From positions 8,994,879 to 9,058,878 of the forward strand of contig NC_079913.1 in NCBI RefSeq assembly GCF_024868665.1: a stretch of 64,000 nucleotides of DNA, written 5' to 3'. Below, piece by piece: positions 50,475 through 63,318 of the stretch. The notes beneath the pieces were generated by a model. That model was not told the origin of the DNA and did not search any database. It was given only the letters and a program-made list of their open reading frames with translations. Each line of letters opens with the position of its first letter. Within the stretch, counting starts at the first letter, position 1. The translations under genes were made by a program, and so were the position numbers. This stretch comes from Triplophysa rosa (taxonomy: Eukaryota > Chordata > Actinopteri > Cypriniformes > Nemacheilidae).

Positions 50475-53308
50475 AAAAGACACACTCAGCTGATTAATCA
50501 GAAATGCATCAGTACTTCTCAGCGCTGACCTCCTCATGTAATCTAGATAATGGAAGGCAATGTGCCATGTCAGTCAGCTCATAATGAGCAAGTACAGTAA
50601 CTTTACAAACACGCTCTCGCTCATCTCTGAGTCAAGGGGATCAGGAACCCGTGTGACAGTTTAAGTAGGACTATAAGATGGGATGGCGTTGCAGAGACAG
50701 CAAAGGCTTCTTAAGTGCGTTTTGACGTGATTCACGTCAGTTCTTCAAGGCACTTCTCAGCCCAAGCATAATGCACTTTGACCTGCACTTTATAAGTGTT
50801 GCAGAAGGACACTTGATAGGTGTCAAAAAGGGGCAATTTTATAAGGTTAGCTAACAAGATGCCGGAAGAGTAAAACAGTAAAAATTGTACTGTAGATGCA
50901 TGTGTGTCATTGTTCATTACATCATTTAAAATAGTGATTTTCCATTAGTAAGGGGAAGATCTTTAATCCCTCTTAAGCATAGTCATAAGCAACAATGTTT
51001 CTATTGTATCATACTGATGTTGCCACTCATTATTTTATAAAAGACACCAATGTACAATAATTAGTCGTACTTATTTAGAATAAACCATTATTCTGCTAAT
51101 TCTTTGCATATTATTGGAATATTTGTGGCTGCCAAACAAAATAGCAACTTTGTACATTTACATATAATATCCAATCAGAATTTAGAGTTGGTTTTCTTTT
51201 TTTGTTAACTTATTTTCAATTTTTTCTATTTTGTGTTCGACCTAGGAGCTGAAGGTCAATGTTCTGTATGTAGACACACAAAATCTTTTTTCTTCCATTA
51301 TGTTTTCATTTATGTGCCAGCATTGCCCATGTAATGATGCATCATGAAAACTGCCCCGTAAAAATCTGTTGCACTCCGAAAGTTGCTAGAAATGGTACTA
51401 TAGATGCTTCACTCTATAGATTTCAATGGGTTGGGGGCTCCTAAAAGGGTCTTTAGTCATCTGGAGAAGAACATTGCTTCCATGTGCATTATACTAATTC
51501 CAGAAGCTCAGCCAATCAGAGCTGATGTCCTTTAGGTTTCTCTCTTTCGCTCTCAACTTTGTGTCCTTTAAGTTTGTTTTTCTCAACTACTAATTTTTGT
51601 TTGTCCTTTTTGGGGTTTTCCCTCCATCTGATATTCTTTATTGCCTCCCCATCTTTCTCTCTCTCTCTCTCTCTCATTGTCACATCTCTCTCTTTGTGTC
51701 AGATCTCTCTTTCCCTCCGTGCCTCACGGTCCCCCTAACAAAGAAAAATGAACAGCATAATGCTGACAAATTAGAGCACAACCTTAGTAAACAAACACAG
51801 CTACAGTTGAGTGAGTACTACTACAGCTTTGCTTCTTATCATTAGCACCGAGCCGCTAATCGCTAATGTGCTGTTTTTCATATTAAAGATAATGTATCTG
51901 ATCACACAGCAGCTTATGGGAAATGAGGTTAATAATCTAAACTCTGTGTGTGTGTGTGTGTATGTGTGCTCGCTTGTGTGTGCCTTCTGGTGTATTGGAA
52001 AAAACTTTTGTTGTATTTGCTGTTCATTCCTTTTCTGCAGATTAGAGCTGTTTTTTTATGTTTTTTACTGTATGTTTGTATGACATCTGTTTCACATGGA
52101 CTATATACAGTATATGCCTTTTAATGTGCAGTCATATATCTGTGTGCCATGTGTATCAAAGAATAGGCTATGTGATGGAATTTGACTCAAAACACCATTT
52201 CAACACTAGATGCAACCCTTTTAATGGACGTTTTTATGGACGCATGGACGTTATGTAACCAAACCTCAAAACTTCAAAATAAGGATATAAATGCAAGATG
52301 AGAAAACTGAATAAACGGAAAAACGTGACTCCTCAGATCTGCTGGAGTGTAGCAGCATTTAAAAAGCAAACGCAGCAGCCATCACTGTGAACGCATCAAA
52401 CGAATCATCACACAAGCCTTTAATACGAGCTGAAAACAGAGCGGCTTTCTGCTCCGGCACATGCGTGAGCCTCAGCGGGGCTTCTGACTGCTCAGAACAT
52501 TTAGACCACATAACGCTGTCAGAAAATACATATCTGTGTTGTACAGATTAGCATTGTAGCCATGATATCCTAGAGTGTTGTAGGTGGTTGTCAGGGTGTT
52601 GCTATGTAGCTGCTAAAATGGCTTGGGGGGGGGGTTATAGCGATGTGCTATGCTTGCATATTGGTTCAGAATTCATCTGCATTCCGGCAAATTGTATAAA
52701 AATAATACAATTGAATAATAATAATTAATAATACATTTGTTAACAAGCCGCATGGTGCTTTACAGAAATCTGTTTGAGGAAAGAGAGAGAGTTTGTATAT
52801 ATGGTTAGTGAGAGCTGACAACGGGGAGGGTAAAACCTATTGGCTCCTACCTCTATCTCACTTTCTGTCTTTTTCCTAAAATTGTTTCTATTCTTAAGCC
52901 CTTTTGCTCACCCTCCTCCACGCCTTCTTTTCTGTCTCTTTCCCTGTATCTCTGTAGTCTCGCTGCAATCAGAAGGCTCTGTGCTCTCGGGGAGACAGTG
53001 AACAGTAGGTGGGCTCACTTTGTATTACCAAATAAAAGACAGACAGGATGAACACCCATATAGGCTGGAGAGGGTGAGTGGGAGAGAGTTAGAGAGATTG
53101 AGAAGGGGAGAGAGATAAAGGAAAAAAGATGGAGAAGTGAGTAAAAGTTCCTTGCAGTTGCATATTCTCGCCTGAGAGGGGCAGCAGAGATACAGCTCTG
53201 TTGCAGATACGGACAAGACAGGCAGGACTGCAGTGAATTGTGCTCATAGAAACATGTGTAGAGATGATAAAAACATCTAACATGTATTTTACATGTTTTT
53301 TCTTTATG
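50475..53308. other. Intergenic DNA
   Basis: No gene is recognised. It holds (CT)n near 51655-51676 and (GT)n near 51944-51966. Confidence 0.5.
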
Positions 53309-53545
53309 TTTAAAGGAGAGTTCACCCAAAAAAAGAACATTTTTGTCATCATTTACTCACCCTCTTGGCATTTCAAACCACCATGACACTATGACAGAAC
53401 ACAAAAGAAGATATTTTCAAGAAAGTTGGTAACCAACCATGCAGGCACCCATTCACATCTATTGAATGGACACCAAACCAATGCAAGCAAATGGGTGCCG
53501 GTTAATAACATTCAAAGTATCTTTTTTTGTGTTCCTTTGTGTTCT
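53309..53545. mobile_element. Foldback MITE, family A, copy 6
   Basis: TTTAAAGGAGAGTTCACCCA followed by TCATCATTTACTCACCCTC; the right half has the inverted CAATGCAAGCAAATGGGTGC block. The far right end is degraded. Confidence 0.75.
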
Positions 53546-53717
53546 TGCAACGTCTTAAAAGTATTATTTAGTAATATAATGTAATAGCTTACAATATGGT
53601 TAATTATGTTAATGCAATGTTAGTTACACTACCGTTAATAATAATAGTAACATGAGCTAACAATAAAAACAATTGTAACAAAGATATTGGATACACATTT
53701 TCTATGTATGTGCATAG

Positions 53718-53777
53718 ATTTCTAGCATTAAAAGTTGTATATATATATATATATATACAACTTTTAATGCTAGAAAT
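53718..53777. repeat. Perfect 60-bp palindrome
   Basis: The arms begin ATTTCTAGCATTAAAAGTTG and meet in a TA-repeat centre. All 30 bases of each arm pair, with no spacer. The palindrome is followed by an AT microsatellite (to about 53802) and a further TATATATATA patch to 53829. Confidence 0.95.
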
Positions 53778-54159
53778 ATATATATATATATATATATATA
53801 CTCTGTCTTATACATATATATATATGTATAATGTAGAATTGCAAACTAACATAAACTATTTACAATTGCATAATTATGTCAACCAAACATGAATGTAGTG
53901 AACTGTGAATGTAGTGAACAACTAGGCAGAGGATTTATATTTCCCAGCATGCTTTGCGTAAGACTGCATTTTGAGAGTTATTTTCTGTGTTTTTCAGTAA
54001 AGAGAAACACTTTTTAGTGTTTAATGTTCATTTATCTTTGAGATTCAGAGGAGTTTGTTATATTTGATATGTTTTGTGGTTACAATTGTTCCGAAAAGCT
54101 TAGTTGGCGGTTACATCTTTAAATTTGAATTTCTGTTAAGCTCTGTGTAATACAGTTCA

Positions 54160-54420
54160 ATAGAACGGAAGGAAGGAGGCGCGAACCGGCGAACATTAAC
54201 AAACTTTAATTCAAAAACAAACAAACAATAATCCAAGAATAAAAGGCCGGCAGCCACCTCACGGTCGACTGCCGGCCACACAAACATAAACAAACTTAAC
54301 AGTTTCCGGGCCCGGGTCCTCTCTCTCGATGGTCCGGTCGCTCGTCCTCTTATGCTCCCGAGCTCCCCCGTGAGGCTCCCCCGAGCTCGCCCCACGGCTC
54401 TCGCCCCGTCTTCCTCGCTA
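54160..54420. repeat. GC-rich dispersed repeat segment
   Basis: A sharply GC-rich block (GGCCGGCAGCCACCTC, GGCCCGGGTCCTCTCTCTCG, CCCCGAGCTCGCCCC) within AT-rich DNA, with an open but unrecognised minus frame. The composition and motifs recall a fish dispersed repeat. The class is not determined. Confidence 0.45.
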
Positions 54421-54650
54421 CACTCTGTTAACTTAATATCTTGTTAGAGATAAAAGAAAACTTTATGTCACATTAACTAAAAACACATATTTTTGAGAAC
54501 GTTAAATGAAAATATGAAACCTTAACATGTAAAAATCATGTTTGTTTAACAACCATAAATTTGGCAACTTGAATATAATGAAATTGTGCTGAGTAAACAT
54601 AACTTTATTATGTGCAACCGATGTGCATAATTGTTTCAGATTTTTTTTCA

Positions 54651-54800
54651 GTGTAGATAAATTGATGGAGCATTGCGTTAGCAGAAACACCATAGATTTG
54701 ATTCCTAGAGTACACAAAAACTGATCAAATATACAGTACACCCTGAATGTACTGTAAGTCTCTTTTGATAAAAGTGTCTGCCAAATGTACAAATGTATAT
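54651..54800 (+). mobile_element. tRNA-derived SINE
   Basis: The head has TGGAGCATTGCGTTAGCAG (A-box-like) and AGATTTGATTCCTAG (B-box-like). The body contains CACCCTGAATGTACTGTAAG and the tail TTGATAAAAGTGTCTGCCAA, the common cyprinid SINE tail. Confidence 0.75.
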
Positions 54801-57260
54801 ATACCATTACAAGAGAAAAACAAGAGAAAATTGTTACTACATTGTTAGTTCCTGTTTTAATCCCACAAAAAAACTTTAATCTTCATTGTAAAGTGTTACT
54901 TTCAGCTTCTCACAATGTGTTTCAACTTTCACTCTAATTCAGTGTTTAGCACCCTGTACAGGTAAACATCATCAGCGCTGCAACAACTGCAAATTGGTGC
55001 CAAAGAAAGCTAGACACATTCATCACACACACAACGCAATTTTAGTGCTAAAATCTGCAAACATAGCTAGCAGTTTGATAAGCTATCACTAGCTAAAACA
55101 CTAATCTTGTGAATTCTTCTTCCCCATGTCTGCCAGAGGTGCTGGTTGCTAAATAAAAATTAAACCACCTGCATCTACACATTGCTTCTCCAATTGGACC
55201 TCTCTCTTGAGCTGTGAGAGAGCAGCATTAGTTTGATTGTTTTAGTTTCTATCCAAATTGTTTCTGCAGTCAGCGTGTAGAAGTGTCTGTACCTTATCCA
55301 GAAGCAGCGAAGCATGAACAATCACATTCATTTGTAGAGAGTAGGATAAGATGTTTGATGTAATGATGTAGTAACTAGGCTATCACCTTGTTACATTAGG
55401 CTTTCCATTTTATTTTCAAGGTTAGTGAAGCTATACACATGCACACTACATACATTCTCAAAATTCTTAAAAATAAGTTTGTTGAAAGGTGTGGGTGTAC
55501 GGTAACTTCCATATCCTTTCTACTGCTCGAAAAGAGTGCCTGTAGATTATTTCTGATAACAATCAAAAGAAACCGAGAAGAACCGTTACTTGGCTAAACT
55601 TGCCTCTCCAATATTTTGAATTTAGACTGCGATACCAATCTCAACCGCTAGATGTCAATGGCCCATAGGGTTTCTTTAAATGCGACAAAAGATATACGAT
55701 GCACTCGACAAATTGTTATTTAAAACATTTATTATACAATAAAATAATTATATAAATGAACATTACCATAAGTTGAATTAAATATAAATAGTGCTAGACA
55801 CTGGCCAGACCGATGAACAAACACAGGCCGGAACTTAACGGCAGTCCAGACGCACGCGTCCGATTAAACGGTCTATACCTAATTAAAGCAGTTTTGTTTC
55901 TTTTCTCGCCTAAAACACCCACACCCACAATTAGCCAAATACCCACTCACACAATTAGCAAATATATTTATTTACAATTTTTTACAGGAAAACAAGACAA
56001 AAATTATAATTAAGAAAATTAGAAAGCTGCAGTGTGACATAAAACACAATTAAGTGCATTAAAACCATTTGTTTTATGTAAAAGAAGCTTATAGTAGCCT
56101 ATTATATTGGTCTGAAACTAATATTGCATATTATTTATGGAAGAAATGACCAAAGGAAGTAAGTTCATGATGTATCTTCATTTTTATTTTTAGCATGTTC
56201 CAGATGTTGCCAGTGGTTATTGGTATGGCGGGTTGAAATGTTATTAATCATATGCACACAAGAGAACACACGTAAACACACACAGTCTGAGTGTACCTTT
56301 GACGTTTGTAAAAGGTCTTTGTAACTTTGACACATTTCAGAGTAGACATGTTGGGCCTTGGAGACAGTTTGCGTGTGTACATGGTATGTGTATGACTGAC
56401 TCACTATCCTGAACCTCATGATGCATGAAGGTTTGTTTCCTTCCCCAAGACGCTCGTACTGGCCCATCTGATCATACACACTCTTCATAGCCTGTAGCGA
56501 AACACAATCTCACTCCGGTCAAGTGTTCAGATTGAGCATTCGGTTCAAGTCTCTCACCGAACATGACATGAAGCCAATCACTGCCCACTCACCATCGTGA
56601 CCAATTCAGACAGTACACCCAACCTGATCGTTCAGCCACTCTGGTGCTCACACATTCAGCTCAACACACCTTCACACACGCTCGCCAACCCAACACACCT
56701 GCTCAAGCTCAACGAATGACATGGTTGTACGAACAATCTTCATATCACACATTTGAATTTTGAGCTTCGCTCAAGTCAGTTGTATTTTTCATGTTTTAAC
56801 GTTTATGACACTCGTACAAATCTATTACAACAAACTCCCTGTCAGAGGGCCTGAGGTAAATCTGATTCGTCAGACGCTTGTCTGAATCAACAAAACAAAC
56901 AGCCTGGAATTCGCTGAATCGTCAATTTAGTCGCGCCGCAAAAGATTCAAAAGATTTATTGGGTCTTTCACACAAAGGACAAAAGAATTCTTACTTAAGC
57001 AGTTTTCGTGTTCCGGGCCGAAAAACAAATTGAGAATTGACAAATACTGTTGGGACCTTGTGCTGTAAAATACAATAGCATGTATTACAGCACAATACTG
57101 TTGATCCAGAGATCGGAAAGCGTGGTTGATCCCTACTGGTTTGACCAATGTGAATTGCTGGTGTTATGCTAGCTAGTGCTGATTTGGTGCCATGGTGCAT
57201 CAGAAAAGCCACCAGGAAACCTTGATGGTTACCCAAGAAAATCTTGCTAGTTAAGCTAGT
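54801..57260. other. Intergenic DNA
   Basis: No gene is recognised. A palindromic-element remnant (GCTAGCTAGTGCTGATTTGG) lies near 57168. Confidence 0.45.
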
Positions 57261-57455
57261 ACAAGGGATGGTTCACCTAAAAATGAAAATTCTGTCATTA
57301 TTTACTCACCCTCTTTTCATTTCAAACCTGTATGAACATTCTTCAAAATATCTTTTTTGTTTTGCAGAAGAAAGAAAGTGATAAAGGGGGTAACTGACAA
57401 TATTGGGGGGTTAATGATGACAGAATTTGTATTTTTGGGCGAACTATCACTTTAA
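57261..57455. mobile_element. Foldback MITE, family A, copy 7 (shortened)
   Basis: AAGGGATGGTTCACCTAAAA at the left and GGGCGAACTATCACTTTAAG at the right are inverted counterparts. The inner part is deleted. Confidence 0.8.
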
Positions 57456-58372
57456 GATCATAAAGGTCAGTTGCTACAATATGCTGTTTTTTTAAGCAGA
57501 GGGATGAATTTCACAAAACCTGTATATCCTAGTCATTTATAACACCAAAATTGTGACATTCTTGTCATTATCAGCAGGTTTAGGGTAGCAAAAGAAAATA
57601 CTATATTACAATAATGAAACTAAAACTAAAGTAAAACATCTGGACATACTGCATGACAGTATAATAAATATCAATTTAAGATGAATAAAACTTTCATGAA
57701 GCTAAATGATTTAAAAGAACAACGCTTCAAATGTATTTAAACATACAAATACCATTAACTGTAAAACTTAAATGAGAACTATAGATAAACACCTTATAAA
57801 GACCACATCTTTGTAGTTAGTGTGAAGATTAATTGCTCATTTTTTCAACTCAGCGTGACTTTTGCGTCTCGTCGGCAACTTCCTCATATAATTCTGGAGA
57901 GAACGTGACAAGCCTTAACAAGCACTACTTCTGCCACCCACAGTGCTTTAAACATTAAAAAGCAAGCACTCAAACATTCAAATAGCCACAAAGTGAGAGT
58001 TGTCTTGACTTATTTTCTGTGTTTCCGTCGAATGTGAGCATTTTCGGGATAGATGCCGTACTCTGGTTCCCAGCAATGCACGGCGGCATGAATAAATTAT
58101 GGAGATTACTGTGAAGCGTTTATTGTTTTACTGTTTGCGCCTTTATTTATGCTTGTGTTGTGGTATTTGGTGCCACAAGTTCTGGCATGTAGTGATTATT
58201 CAGGGCTCATCGGTTGGGTTGGATTGGATGTGAAGTGAAGTGCTGAGGTCCATTCTCGTCTAAGGCGAGTCGTGAAGTTAAACTTCAGTGTTTATTGGAT
58301 GGATTTAGAGTGTGAGTGTTGGATTAGCTTTCTTACAGTGTATAGGGGATGAGAATCAGTCTCACGTCAGAG
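57456..58372. other. Intergenic DNA
   Basis: AT-rich DNA with no recognised feature. Confidence 0.5.
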
Positions 58373-58585
58373 CCCTGTTGAAAAAAACTGCATATGCTGG
58401 TTAGGTAGGCTTTGAATAATGGTAGCTGGTTTGTGCTGGTTTAAACTGGTCGTGCTGGTTTAATCTGGTCATGAGCTGGTCCTAAACTGGTCGTGTGCTG
58501 GTTTAGGACCAGCTTAAACCAGCGCAAACCAGTTACCATTCTTCAAAGCCTACCTAACCAGCATATGCTGTTATTTTCAACAGGG
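58373..58585. mobile_element. Foldback MITE with CCCTGTTGAAAA ends
   Basis: CCCTGTTGAAAAAAACTGCA and GCATATGCTGGTTAGGTAGG on the left are mirrored by CCTACCTAACCAGCATATGC and TATTTTCAACAGGG on the right. The centre is made of repeated GCTGGTTTAAACTGGTC-type units. Confidence 0.85.
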
Positions 58586-58664
58586 AGTGTCCAGATTTAT
58601 CCCGTCTATTCTTCACAAAATGTACTGTCCCTATGTACATCCCATGTGTGATACACTTGTGCTG

Positions 58665-59605
58665 TTTAGAATCAGAACCAGAATCAGAAGAGCTTTATTG
58701 CCAAGTGTGCTTGCACACACAAGGAATTTTCTTTGGTGTTGGAAGCTTCTAGTACAGACATTCAACACAATGACACCACAATATAATAAGATTTACAGTC
58801 TAAAAGATTCTAAAATATGCATATATAAAATAAAGACTATTTTACAGAACATTTTACAGAAAATGGGGGATAATAACATAAGAAACATTGTGCAGGGTAG
58901 TATACTGTATAGTAGAATATACTGTACATATTAACAGATTGTATGTACACTTGTGAAAATGGATAATGTAGTAAGTAGAGGTAGTGTTATATACATGTAT
59001 GAATAAAATATATACTAATAAGGCAATAAATAAAATAAGGCACTATAGTGCACACTATAGGAGTAGTGGAATATTGCTCTTAAGGAGCAGTTATCTGTTT
59101 AGGATGGAGATTGCCTGGGGGAAGAAGCTGCTTCTGTGTCTGGAAGTCATGGTGTTTGGTGCTCTAAAGCGCCGGCCAGAGGGCAACAGTTCAAAAAGTT
59201 TGTGTGCTGGGTGTGTGGAGTCAATGATGATTTTTCTTGCCCTGTTTTTCACTCTGGAATCGTACAGGTCCTGAAGTGTGGGCAGAGGAGCACCAATAAT
59301 CTTCTCAGCACTACGAACTGTCCGTTGTAGTCTTCGTAGGTCTGATTTGGTGGCCGAGCCATACCAAAGAGTTATTGAAGTGCACAGAACAGATTCGATG
59401 ACCACTGAGTAGAACTGGGTCAGTAGCTCCTGTGGTAGGTTGAACTTCCTCAATTGACGGAGGAAGTATAACCTCTGCTGGGCCTTCTTTACAATAAAGT
59501 CTATATGGGACTCCCACTTCAGGTCCTGAGAGATGGTGGAGCCCAGGAACCTGAATGACTCCACAGTGCTGTCCAGGATTGTGAGGGGAGGAAGTGATGG
59601 AGTTT
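58665..59605 (-). mobile_element. 5'-truncated LINE (non-LTR retrotransposon)
   Basis: The minus-strand frame at 59091-59564, extendable upstream to about 59600, encodes the C-terminal part of a LINE reverse-transcriptase protein. Its 3'UTR runs to about 58668, where it ends in a TTCTGATTCTGG-type repeat tail. Everything before this part of ORF2 is missing, the usual result of aborted target-primed reverse transcription. Confidence 0.85.
59091..59600 (-). pseudogene. LINE reverse transcriptase C-terminal fragment
   Basis: The peptide contains VESFRFLGSTISQDLKWESH, KKAQQRLYFLRQLRKFNL, the FYSVVIESVLCTSITLWYG block and LQRTVRSAEKIIGAPLP, ending with HKLFELLPSGRRFRAPNT and FFPQAISILNR. This order is typical of the region after the reverse transcriptase domain in L2/CR1-type fish LINEs. 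No catalytic (YADD-type) segment is included. The frame is open to its own stop, so decay is limited. Confidence 0.85.
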
Positions 59606-60728
59606 ACCGACTCATCTCACTTGTACATGAGAGATAAGGGAAGTGAACGAGAGAGCACATGTTCATAAAAACACTCATGACCTACATAAAGATCTCCAGC
59701 TCCGTAATGCAGTTTTAATGTAATCTTTCTGCATGTGTCAGCTCACTTGTGATATTTCATCCTGCTGTTATTTCAGATGAGTCCACTGTCCAACAGGCTT
59801 TTAACAGGTTGATGTTTGTTGTTGGTCTGCCGGGAGATTGGTATCTGACGGCAGTTGGCCCCACGAGCGGATTTATGTTTAATCTCACCGGACTGATCGG
59901 CGCTGTGCGAGATGGAAGAAGGATGAACTTTCTTGTCCGTCTTTGGTTGAAATCAGTCGATAACTCCTTGCACTGCTGGTGCACAGCTTACCCTAAAACT
60001 GTCCACATTAAGTGAATCTGTTTACTGTCTGAGCGATTTACATACCCTGTGACGCCTCTTTGTTTGGATCCGGATCGCGGAGACGGAGCGTGTGTTTTTG
60101 CTCGAGCTTGCATATTGGAACTGTCTCTTTATCCTTTGGCCCTCACATTCACAACAGCTCTCCTTCACCTTTGGCTTTAAAGTTCTTTTCATACTACTTT
60201 TCACATTTTGGGCACCCTAAATATCCCAAAATGCATTTCAACAGCTCCGGGTTCAGGTCGGTTCTCGCAGTTCGGAGTTGAGCGGCAATGAGCAGACAGC
60301 AGAAGTGGGCGGCGTGAGTGTATGTGTATGTGTGTTCCCCAGCTGGTGTGTTAATTGATGGTGGAGTGGTGAGCTGCCAGATGGAGTTGGGAAGGTGCAA
60401 ATTGATTCCTTGCATTCGTCTTCATTAAGGCAACAGACTCAGGGGCCTCCGTGTATTATACTTTGTACGGAAGAGAAAGAAAGACAAGTGTGCGTCTTTG
60501 GGTTTGAATGACCTGTATGCTCGTCTATGGCCTTGGTACCTTCGATTGCCTTAGCTTTCTGGATATTACTGTTTGTGTTTGTAAAAGAGCAATAAGTGAG
60601 CGTTTGTGTGATCATGTTTGTTGGGTTGAAAGAGAGAGAAAGACAGCGAGAATGGTCAAGGACAAGAGGAGCTTGTCTGCAGTTTTGTTTCAAACAGAGA
60701 TGGTGATAAAGAGATATAAGTTTGCAGC
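59606..60728. other. Intergenic DNA
   Basis: No gene is recognised. An open plus frame at 59749-60015 has no recognisable domain. Confidence 0.45.
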
Positions 60729-60964
60729 TTTAAAGGGATACAGTAGTTCACCCAAAAATGAAAATGATGTCATCATTTTCTCACTCTCTTGCCATTTCAA
60801 ACCTGTATGACTTTCTTTCTTTTGCAAAACACAAAAGAAGATATTTTGAGGAATGTTGGTAACAGAACAACGGCGGTACCCATTGACTTGTATTGGTTTT
60901 GTGTCCATACAGTAGAAGCGAGTGGGTACCGCCGTTGTTCGGTTACCAACATTCTTCAAAATAT
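60729..60964. mobile_element. Foldback MITE, family A, copy 8
   Basis: Begins TTAAAGGGATACAGTAGTTC. The interior shows inverted GGTACCCATTGACTTGTATT and GAGTGGGTACCGCCGTTGTT blocks, and the arm AACATTCTTCAAAATAT ends the copy. The right outer end is missing. Confidence 0.8.
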
Positions 60965-62220
60965 AAAAATATTCAAAATATATAAATCACTGCTGTCCTT
61001 CTGAAACCTTAAATCTCCACATTTCTTGCTTTTTTTGCCATTAATCATTTTTATTAGTCACTCTTTATGTTCGTCACTGGGTTTGAAAATATCTAGCCAA
61101 TAAAAAGTATTAAAAAGTGCATGTCAACGTTGACAACACAGTATTTAATCATTAAAAAAATACAGTGTTTTTTCCATTTCCTGAAAAACGGCAAATCTGG
61201 ACATCCGAGGTTTCGGAAGGACATCAATAGAATAACGGTTACGTCAATGTTAAATACTGTTAGGTCTTCAGTTATTTTTACGAAATGACCAGATGTATGA
61301 TTTTTGTTTGTTGGACAATACAACAGGAAAAAGAATTCCATAGGCATTTTGGTGACCAGAATATTACCACCCAACCACCTAGCAACTATCCGGAACCAAC
61401 CACACAGCAAAGCCCTGGCTTTAACCACTAAGATTTTATTTAGAAAATTGAACAGTTTTGTTTACAACTCTACTCATGATGTTGTGACGTTTGCAGGTAC
61501 AGAAACGCATGATGGAGCGGTTTGTTTCAGCCCAGTTTTTCCTATCTTCAAGACCGCCAGGTTGCCGTTCCATTCAAAGCGTTATGATAAATGGCTGAAC
61601 GGGTAAACAAGCTAATTAATCAATGAATTAATTAAACAAACAGGAATGCTTGTACATCCCCTGCATATTAATGGGGGGTTTGTCTACACAGATGAGGTTT
61701 TAGAGGTGGGTCACATGATCCTCGCAGCACGGGAGAACGCTTGATTGGGTTTAAGTTGGCAGACAACTGCGCAGATGTTTGATGTCTTCAGGTTCATTCA
61801 CGTCATGTTAGAAGGATTACACGCAGAGCAGGTAGATGGACGGCGACCCCTTTGCTTACCCCCATGACAAGATTGGAGGAGAAAAGTCAAAGAGTCGCCC
61901 TCCTCCTCAGCCGCCCCCTGTCTTTCTTTTTCTCCATTGCTCTTTTCCTTCTTTCCTTTTGCAGGGGAAGCTTACAGTGCATTAATTCACTGGATGCTTA
62001 CATTCGCCTCAGACCCTGGAGAGTGCTACATTGTCTCTCCAAATATAGCGCATGTTTATCTGATTCAGTCACTTTACCATGGCTGTGTGTGTGTGCTTTT
62101 GCCGGGGTTTGTCAGGTTACTCTTTTTCTAAACAACAGGCCTGTCTTTAAAGACCTAGTGAACTGCCTTGCTTTCTTGCCCATCTAGGCAGCTGCCTTCT
62201 AAAACAGCATCCTAACCAAA
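60965..62220. other. Intergenic DNA
   Basis: No gene or element is recognised. Several open frames have no known domain. Confidence 0.45.
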
Positions 62221-62655
62221 TGTGACCCTGGACGACAAAACCAAGGTCTTAAAGGTCAATTTTTCGAAATTGAGATTTTTACAGCATCTAAAAGCTGAAG
62301 AAATACACTTTCTATTGATATATGGTTTGTTAGGATAGGACACTATCTGGCGGAACAACAACTATTTACAAAGCTGTAATCTGAGGGTGCAAAAAATCTA
62401 AACATTGAGAAAATTGCCTTTGAAGTTGTTAATCTGAGGCACTGTAGCAGGCCATCCACTCACAAAAATATTTTTTTTATACATATACAGTAGGAAATTT
62501 ATAAAATATCTTCATGGAACATGATCTTTACTTAATATCCTAATGATTTTTGGCAAAAAGAAAAATCGTTAATTTTTACCCATACCATGTATTTTTGCCG
62601 ATTACTAAAAATGTTCCCGTGCTACTTAAGACTGGTTTTGTTGTCCAGGGTCACA
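62221..62655. mobile_element. MITE with TGTGACCCTGGAC ends
   Basis: TGTGACCCTGGACGACAAAA at the left is inverted as GGTTTTGTTGTCCAGGGTCA with CA at the right. The interior has AATTTTTCGAAATTGAGATT, CCTAATGATTTTTGGCAAAA and AACATGATCTTTACTTAATA, internal blocks of a non-autonomous DNA transposon widespread in fishes. Confidence 0.85.
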
Positions 62656-62765
62656 AATCTGAAATGGAAACTAAGAAGCTGCATTGCAAAGGATCTGTAC
62701 TTGGAGAAGTCTTCGCCATTCAATGTTAATTTCTTATATTGTGGCTAATTTTGACTATCCAGAAC

Positions 62766-63005
62766 AGGATAGTTCACCCAAAAATGAAAATTCTTTCATT
62801 GTTTACTCAACTTCCTGTCATTCCAAACCTACTGTATATAACTTTCTTCTGCAGAACACAAACAAAGAACATTGGCCCTCTTTGACTTCCATGGTATGGA
62901 CACAAATCATTTATTTAGTGTTCCACAGTAGAAAGATCCATATACCGGTTTTGAACAACACGAGGGTGAATAAGTAATCACAGTTTTTTATTTAGGGTAA
63001 ACTCA
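62766..63005. mobile_element. Foldback MITE, family A, copy 9
   Basis: GGATAGTTCACCCAAAAATG at the left and CGAGGGTGAATAAGTAATCA with TTTAGGGTAAACT at the right. The middle includes TTCTTCTGCAGAACACAAAC. Confidence 0.8.
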
Positions 63006-63318
63006 TCAATATGGTGCCTTATAAATAAGCCTAAAACAAGGTATTTGTGTAAAGCATATTACTGCATATCTTTGAGTACACAAACGTAAATGTGTGTTAC
63101 TGTGAAAATGTGCTTTGGTTCAATTAACATTTCAATGCATGTGATGTGTCAATCATAGCATGCCGCTACTAAGAGATTTGTGATGAGTAAACCAGAAAGA
63201 ACAAATTCACGTCAAGCTTTCTGATGTACTTGACTTTATTGAATTATAACCAGTTAATGACTAACCATGATTAGTCTTATCCACTTTAGTCTTAGTCACC
63301 TTATACACATACAGAACA

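Noticed and set aside
59749..60015. 88-codon plus-strand frame with a protein-like appearance
   Set aside because: No domain, no clear splice context and no supporting neighbour.
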